From the NCBI GenBank assembly GCA_002418865.1, contig DIEY01000065.1, positions 1 to 36,239 on the forward strand: a stretch of 36,239 nucleotides of DNA, given 5' to 3'. This document shows positions 32,701 through 36,239 of the stretch, one piece after another. Position numbers and translations under genes: made by a program. The notes under the pieces were generated by a model. That model saw only the letters and a program-made list of their open reading frames with translations. It did no database searches and was not told the origin of the DNA. The DNA is from Bacteroidales bacterium UBA5762. GTDB taxonomy: Bacteria; Bacteroidota; Bacteroidia; Bacteroidales; TTA-H9. How positions within the stretch are numbered: the stretch's first letter is position 1; each line of letters begins with the position of its first letter.

Positions 32701-33113
32701 TCGGCCAAGGCTTCGGGATAAGTTACTATGATGAGGTTTCGCCCCCATGTCATGATTTTATTAAGGGTTTCGGCTCTGGCCAACACATTAGCATTGTCGG
32801 TTTCTATGATCTCATAAGGTTTTCGCCATGAAGTTGGGAAAAACAAAACTCTACGTTTTTCGAAAGGTTTATCGCGTTCGCCATTTACATTTTCGATGTC
32901 ATTTAATAGATATGCTGCTCTTTCTTTATCCTCAGCAATTAGCAAATGAACGGCAGAAGTTTGTTTAAAAACGGCCGTGCTAATTAAAGATAAGCATGAT
33001 GTTTTCATCCCATCAAGGTGGAGACGGGGTATTTCTGAATCTCTCAAAAGGCTGCATATTTCCTCAACGCCTTGATGATTCAAATAAAGATCGACAACTT
33101 CGGGTTTTCGCAA
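29721..33113 (-). CDS. mfd: Transcription-repair coupling factor Mfd
   Basis: A DNA translocase that removes RNA polymerase stalled at lesions and recruits UvrA. It has 1130 residues (E. coli about 1148). The N-terminal UvrB-like region includes LFFPTSWRKPYE and FAIRGGIVDVFSF. The polymerase-interaction domain starts with GDYVTHIDHGIGRFEGL (about 445-461). The RecG-like motor has Walker A GDVGFGKTE (about 592-600), IIGTHRILS, DEEQ (about 694), LTATPIPRTLQFSL, HGQMEGHKLE and QLRGRVGRS. The C-terminal TRCF domain ends the protein. Translation appears to begin at TTG (33113), since no in-frame ATG lies between it and the ppgK stop 28 bp upstream; an ATT two codons before is possible. Confidence 0.96.
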   Translation of the reverse strand: MRKPEVVDLYLNHQGVEEICSLLRDSEIPRLHLDGMKTSCLSLISTAVFKQTSAVHLLIAEDKERAAYLLNDIENVNGERDKPFEKRRVLFFPTSWRKPYEIIETDNANVLARAETLNKIMTWGRNLIIVTYPEALAEKVITKTSLKKNTFTLHAGEEISLDFFTDLLLEYGFERVDFVVEPGQFAIRGGIVDVFSFSHESPYRIEFDGDIAESIRTFDPATQLSIQKIARIDLLPDVEEFLLSEKRENLLEYLPQNAVIWIENLELTLDIIKKEFNKANEIYASLKEPIAHKTPGDLYTTQEEFATSLLKHPLIFTASSALPDSTSIHFNIQPQSNFNKNFELLLSDLLSYERQNYLLFIFSDNSRQLERIRQIIGDLSHSQKLSPVAFQCVNYSLHEGFIDHQIKIVCYTDHQIFDRYHRYRLREGFAGKEALTIKELNNLKPGDYVTHIDHGIGRFEGLEIIENNGHKQEVIRLLYQNNDILYVSIHSLHRIAKYTGKDGKPPVLNRLGSNAWNNLKQRTKQKVKDIARDLIELYAKRKASSGFEFSPDTYLQNELEASFIYEDTPDQYKATLDTKSDMEKPIPMDRLICGDVGFGKTEVAIRAAFKAVADSKQVAVLVPTTILALQHYHTFSERLKDFPCRVEYLNRFKSYTEQKKLLAELEKGKIDIIIGTHRILSKDVKFKDLGLVIIDEEQKFGVAAKEKLKALRVNVDTLTLTATPIPRTLQFSLLGARDLSIINTPPPNRQPVQTEIHSFSEEIIRDAIHYELRRGGQVFFIHNHIQNIMEVAGMLQRFVPDARIAVAHGQMEGHKLEKIMLDFIEGDYDVLVSTTIIESGLDIPNVNTIIINDAYHFGLSELHQLRGRVGRSNKKAFCYLLAPPLASLSDDARKRLRAIEEYSDLGSGFNIAMRDLDIRGAGNLLGAEQSGFIADLGYETYQKILDEAMQELRETEFSELFPSEQSNTYVNECTLETDLEMRIPVEYIGNITERLSLYKELDGMENENDLQEFALRLEDRFGPMPTPVSDLLDSIRLRKMGKNLGMEKIVLKNKHMICYFIADPDSTFYKSNDFTHVLQYIQTHQRACQLRQNRDKLYLTILHVESVQKAIQILSEFQGKEENEVKETMR

Positions 33114-33141
33114 ACCAATTGCATTAAAAACTTTGGCAAAA

Positions 33142-33915
33142 TTACAATAGATTGCCTTGAGGTGTAGACGATGGTGTATTTATTGAAGCCTTTGAACCAG
33201 CCCAAACACTTGCCCCAATAATGCCTGCATGATTTTTTAATTCTGCCGGAACTATTTCGGCTCTTGTATTCAAATAAGGAGCAAACTGATCGAACTTTTT
33301 ACTGGCTCCCCCTCCCAGGATAATGAGCTGAGGCGAGAATAAAAACTCTATATAGGCCAGATATTCATTAAAACGCATTGCCCATTGCTTCCAACTTAAG
33401 TTTTTCTTGGTTCTAACTGCATCACTGCAGTATTTCTCGGCACTCTTACCATACATCTTCAAATGACCTAATTCGGTGTTGGGCACTAATTGTCCATTGA
33501 TAAAAATAGCAGTTCCTATTCCTGTACCAATGGTTATCATAAAAATAGTTCCTTTTTTGTTTTTGCCTGCACCATAATAAATCTCGGCAAGTCCCGCTGC
33601 ATCGGCATCATTTATCAAATATACGGGCTGCCCGGTTTTTTGACTAAATAATTTTTCGGCCGGTACATCTATCCAAGTTTTATGAATATTTGCAGCGGTT
33701 TTTACCACACCATCCAGAATTAAAGCAGGGAACCCACAGCCTATAGGACCTTTATAATTAAAGCTCTTCACAATTTCATTCAATGTGTCGGCAATAGCTT
33801 CAGGAGTAGATGGCTCCGGTGTGGGAATGCGTAATCGCTCGGTCACAAGTTGACCGTTTTCTACCAAAGCCCCTTTTATACCACTTCCGCCAACATCAAT
33901 CCCTAAAATAGCCAT
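33142..33915 (-). CDS. ppgK: Polyphosphate glucokinase (ROK family)
   Basis: Phosphorylates glucose to glucose 6-phosphate with inorganic polyphosphate (often also ATP). The 257-residue protein has the ROK phosphate loop GIDVGGSGIKGALV, then RLRIPTPEPSTPEAI, the family-specific TAANIHKTWIDV, LINDADAAGLAE (catalytic Asp), TIGTGIGTAIF, the VPNTELGHLKMYG glucose site, LSWKQWAMRFNEYL, and LGGGASKKFDQF. The combination TAAN.(x)KTWI, LSWxxWA and GGGxSKK separates PPGK from ordinary ROK glucokinases, and the classical ROK zinc cysteines are missing. mfd starts 28 bp downstream, and a strong promoter lies upstream. Confidence 0.92.
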   Translation of the reverse strand: MAILGIDVGGSGIKGALVENGQLVTERLRIPTPEPSTPEAIADTLNEIVKSFNYKGPIGCGFPALILDGVVKTAANIHKTWIDVPAEKLFSQKTGQPVYLINDADAAGLAEIYYGAGKNKKGTIFMITIGTGIGTAIFINGQLVPNTELGHLKMYGKSAEKYCSDAVRTKKNLSWKQWAMRFNEYLAYIEFLFSPQLIILGGGASKKFDQFAPYLNTRAEIVPAELKNHAGIIGASVWAGSKASINTPSSTPQGNLL

Positions 33916-33931
33916 AGAAATAATTTTTCTC

Positions 33932-33962
33932 CAAATATATTATCTATATGAACTTTATCAAA
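33932..33962 (-). promoter_or_regulatory. Bacteroidetes-type promoter of ppgK-mfd
   Basis: On the minus strand TTTG (plus 33962-33959), a 19-bp spacer, then TATATTTG (33939-33932). Both boxes match the -33/-7 consensus exactly at the expected spacing, 17 bp ahead of the ppgK ATG. It is the best protein-gene promoter in the window. Confidence 0.7.
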
Positions 33963-33998
33963 ATTTTTTTTAATAATTCATTTAAGATCTTTTATGTA

Positions 33999-36239
33999 CT
34001 ATTTCTTCAGGACTTTTAAGGTGTAATTCTGTGTAGAAGAAGTGATTTTTAATAAATAAATTCCCTGGGGTAGTCCTTTTAAACTCATGGTAAATTGATA
34101 ATGCGAAGCCGTTACTTCCCGCTGATGTGTTTTCAAGATATGGCCTGTGGCACTTATCAACTCAACCTTTACAGTACCTGAAGTAGGCAGTTGCAGCTCT
34201 ATCTTAATATAATCGGAAGCCGGATTAGGCCAAATATTTATGGAAGGTTTGCTTTCGATAGAGTTGACAGAAAGTCCTCCTGTAGACCAGATTTTAAGAA
34301 GTACATCATCGGCTTGAGGGTGTTGAGCGTCGATAACGGCAGAATCCTCAGTATAAAACATTCCAATGGCTTCCGGGATAAGTATATAGATTCCCCAAGG
34401 GAGTTTATCGAAGTAAAATTGCCCAAGGGAATCTGAAAAGGTGAAATCTAAGAATTCATTATTGCTATTGAGAAGAAAAACGCAGGTGTTAATAGCTGGA
34501 TCTCCTGCTGGCAATGAAGGATCGGAGGTAACAATGATTCTTCCATTAATCGAACCAGCGCCTGGTTCAATATAAGGCTTTGGAATTAAATGAACGTCGG
34601 CATTAAAAATGTTTTTATTCAATAAAACAGGATTGGCAGTTGACCATATGAGGCTTTGCAGTGCCCAAGTGGGAAAGAATTTATCTGACTGCATGGAATA
34701 AGAACTCAATCGGGCTTTTATAAGATATTCTCCTTTAAGCACCGAAGTAAACCAATAATATCCTAAGTTATAAAATGTACCACTACGCCATGGCATCAAT
34801 ACATGTCCGGGATAAATCTTGTATAGTGTAACTAAGGCCGTATCACCTTTGGGATGAGGATTATTGATGGGTAGATTTCGGTCATATACCGATCCCCCCA
34901 AGTTAAAATACTCGTAAGTACTAATTGTTTTACAACATTGATCGGTAAGATAATACTTTGGAGGCAAAAAGTCGGTTATTTTTAAACAAACATAGAAATT
35001 TTGAACCTGTGGAAAGACATGATCGGGATTGGGTAATGTGGAGCTCGTTCCGTCTCCGAAGGTCCAATACCAAGATTGAATTTGATTGCCTTTAGAATGT
35101 TCAAAAAAATGGAATAGGTTAGGTACCAAAGAAATACTGTCGAAAATATAACTAAAATCGGCTTTTGGTTGATGATGAAGAAGAATATGAATCTGTTGCG
35201 AACTGGTATCGGAGCAATATTCCGGATAAAAACTATTGCTTACGATGAGTGATACATTATAATAGCCAGTATCAGGGAAAGTATGAATAGGATGTAAAAT
35301 AGTATCGGTAGAGCCATCTCCAAAATCCCATAGAATATAATTAGGCGAGCCAGAAATATTCGAAGTAAAGGCTATATCCAAGGGTCTTAGGGAATCAGTT
35401 GTCCAAGAAAAATCAGCCATACAATTCAGACTACCAGTAGGAACTGTTTTTTCGATTGAATCCATACAAAATTCGGGATGCATTATATTTTTTACTTTAA
35501 GCTTCACTTGATAATCCCCTGGCATTGGGAAAGCATGTAAGGGGTTAATCTGATGGCTTGTATCTCCATCACCAAAATCCCATAGAAAATCATTCAATAA
35601 GCCATAAGATTGATTAATGAATTTGAATTTCAGAGGATGAATGGAATCCTGCTGCCAAGTATAATTGGCTTCACATTTTGAAAAGTGGATTTTTATATTC
35701 TGACAGCTTATATCATTGCAAAAGTTTATATAATTGCCATTCCATACGGTGAGGCAAACTGTAAAAATTCCCGTATCGAGATAGGTATATATGGGATGAG
35801 GTTCCATAGAGGTACGTCCATCCCCAAAATCCCAATAATAATGATCGATATTTCCAGTGGCAGTTGGTATAAATTCAACCTCAAACGGATTGATGGATGA
35901 TGGATAAGCGATAAATGAGGAGATACAAGGTTCGATCTCAATCTTTACCGTATCGCTATAAATACTTTGACACCAAATTGGATTGTGGCGATTGCTTGCC
36001 GATAGTGTAACAATGAAGGTTCCTGTATCGGCATATATATGAAAAGGATTGGAGAGTGAAGAAGTGTCACCATCACCAAATGACCAAAAAAAGCTGTCGG
36101 CATCTTCACCTGGATGACAGACAAATTGAATGGAAAAGGGATTTGCAGAATCGGCCGTCCAGCTGAATGTACTATTGCAATTCGATGGTTTTGGAACTTT
36201 CACATTTTTGTATTCTACGTCATAACACACTTTGCTCTC
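33999..36239 (-). CDS. PKD-repeat surface/secreted protein with T9SS C-terminal domain, 5' truncated
   Basis: A large secreted protein, open to the window end (residues ESKV precede the first in-frame GTG at 36230), so the N-terminus and any signal peptide are missing. At least five PKD-type Ig-like domains of about 85 residues follow each other, each with a core such as WDFGDG.TS and a P.H.F..TG.Y.V.L.V.N strand. Then come two beta-rich segments (LGGSVYDRNLP; GSINGRIIVTSDPSLP with SLGQFYFDKLPWGIY, a carboxypeptidase-regulatory-like unit). The last 80 or so residues are a type A T9SS sorting domain: IWPNPASDYIKIEL, VELISATGHILK, LKGLPQGIYLLKI. It should cross the outer membrane by the type IX system and be attached or released. 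The ligand is unknown; no catalytic domain is visible in this part. Confidence 0.92.
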   Translation of the reverse strand, partial: ESKVCYDVEYKNVKVPKPSNCNSTFSWTADSANPFSIQFVCHPGEDADSFFWSFGDGDTSSLSNPFHIYADTGTFIVTLSASNRHNPIWCQSIYSDTVKIEIEPCISSFIAYPSSINPFEVEFIPTATGNIDHYYWDFGDGRTSMEPHPIYTYLDTGIFTVCLTVWNGNYINFCNDISCQNIKIHFSKCEANYTWQQDSIHPLKFKFINQSYGLLNDFLWDFGDGDTSHQINPLHAFPMPGDYQVKLKVKNIMHPEFCMDSIEKTVPTGSLNCMADFSWTTDSLRPLDIAFTSNISGSPNYILWDFGDGSTDTILHPIHTFPDTGYYNVSLIVSNSFYPEYCSDTSSQQIHILLHHQPKADFSYIFDSISLVPNLFHFFEHSKGNQIQSWYWTFGDGTSSTLPNPDHVFPQVQNFYVCLKITDFLPPKYYLTDQCCKTISTYEYFNLGGSVYDRNLPINNPHPKGDTALVTLYKIYPGHVLMPWRSGTFYNLGYYWFTSVLKGEYLIKARLSSYSMQSDKFFPTWALQSLIWSTANPVLLNKNIFNADVHLIPKPYIEPGAGSINGRIIVTSDPSLPAGDPAINTCVFLLNSNNEFLDFTFSDSLGQFYFDKLPWGIYILIPEAIGMFYTEDSAVIDAQHPQADDVLLKIWSTGGLSVNSIESKPSINIWPNPASDYIKIELQLPTSGTVKVELISATGHILKTHQREVTASHYQFTMSLKGLPQGIYLLKITSSTQNYTLKVLKK

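Overview
The window is chromosomal DNA of a member of the phylum Bacteroidota, probably class Bacteroidia. The evidence is taxon-typical genes (GldF, a GldH-like lipoprotein, a carboxypeptidase-regulatory TonB-dependent receptor, a PKD-repeat protein with a type IX secretion C-terminal domain), AT-rich DNA, few Shine-Dalgarno sequences, and promoters of the Bacteroidetes form TTTG-N19/20-TAnnTTTG. I see no phage, integrase, insertion sequence or CRISPR array. Most of the window is ordinary housekeeping sequence; both ends cut a gene (recJ on the left, the PKD protein on the right).

Layout. 1-5300: recJ (5' truncated), a tRNA-Met/tRNA-Pro pair, a YihX-like HAD phosphatase, an orphan sigma-54 response regulator and a dihydrouridine synthase. 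5300-8200: a low-complexity non-coding island, then iorA-iorB for oxidative decarboxylation of aryl pyruvates. 8450-13440 (all minus): a DEDDy exonuclease, a TonB-dependent receptor, rpmB with a strong terminator, and cinA. 13670-18070 (all plus): a tight mixed-function run of gldF, dCMP deaminase, PPi-type phosphofructokinase, rfbA and a short-chain prenyl diphosphate synthase, which meets an ABC-F ATPase tail to tail with a 21-bp overlap. 20100-24450: a tRNA-Arg unit with both promoter and terminator visible, a TPR hybrid histidine kinase, a LysE-type exporter and a GldH-like lipoprotein. 24450-29400 (all minus): cysD-cysN-mreD, and a MATE transporter followed by a cytidylate-kinase-like protein. 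29720-36239 (all minus): ppgK-mfd behind a near-perfect promoter, and the PKD/T9SS protein.

Connections. Two sugar kinases here appear to use phosphoanhydrides other than ATP: polyphosphate glucokinase and a phosphofructokinase with the PPi-type motif. Together with IorAB they fit an energy-limited, peptide- and sugar-using anaerobe or facultative organism. GldF, GldH and the T9SS tail show surface-secretion machinery, although neither gldG nor the Por/Spr core is present. CysDN makes APS, but no downstream sulfur gene is nearby.

I did not find a convincing undescribed system. The items most worth following are the ppgK-mfd pairing, the cysDN-mreD pairing, the shortened IorA, the hairpin around the receptor start codon, the repeat-laden island at 5300-5960, and the cysteine-bracketed PKD repeats.
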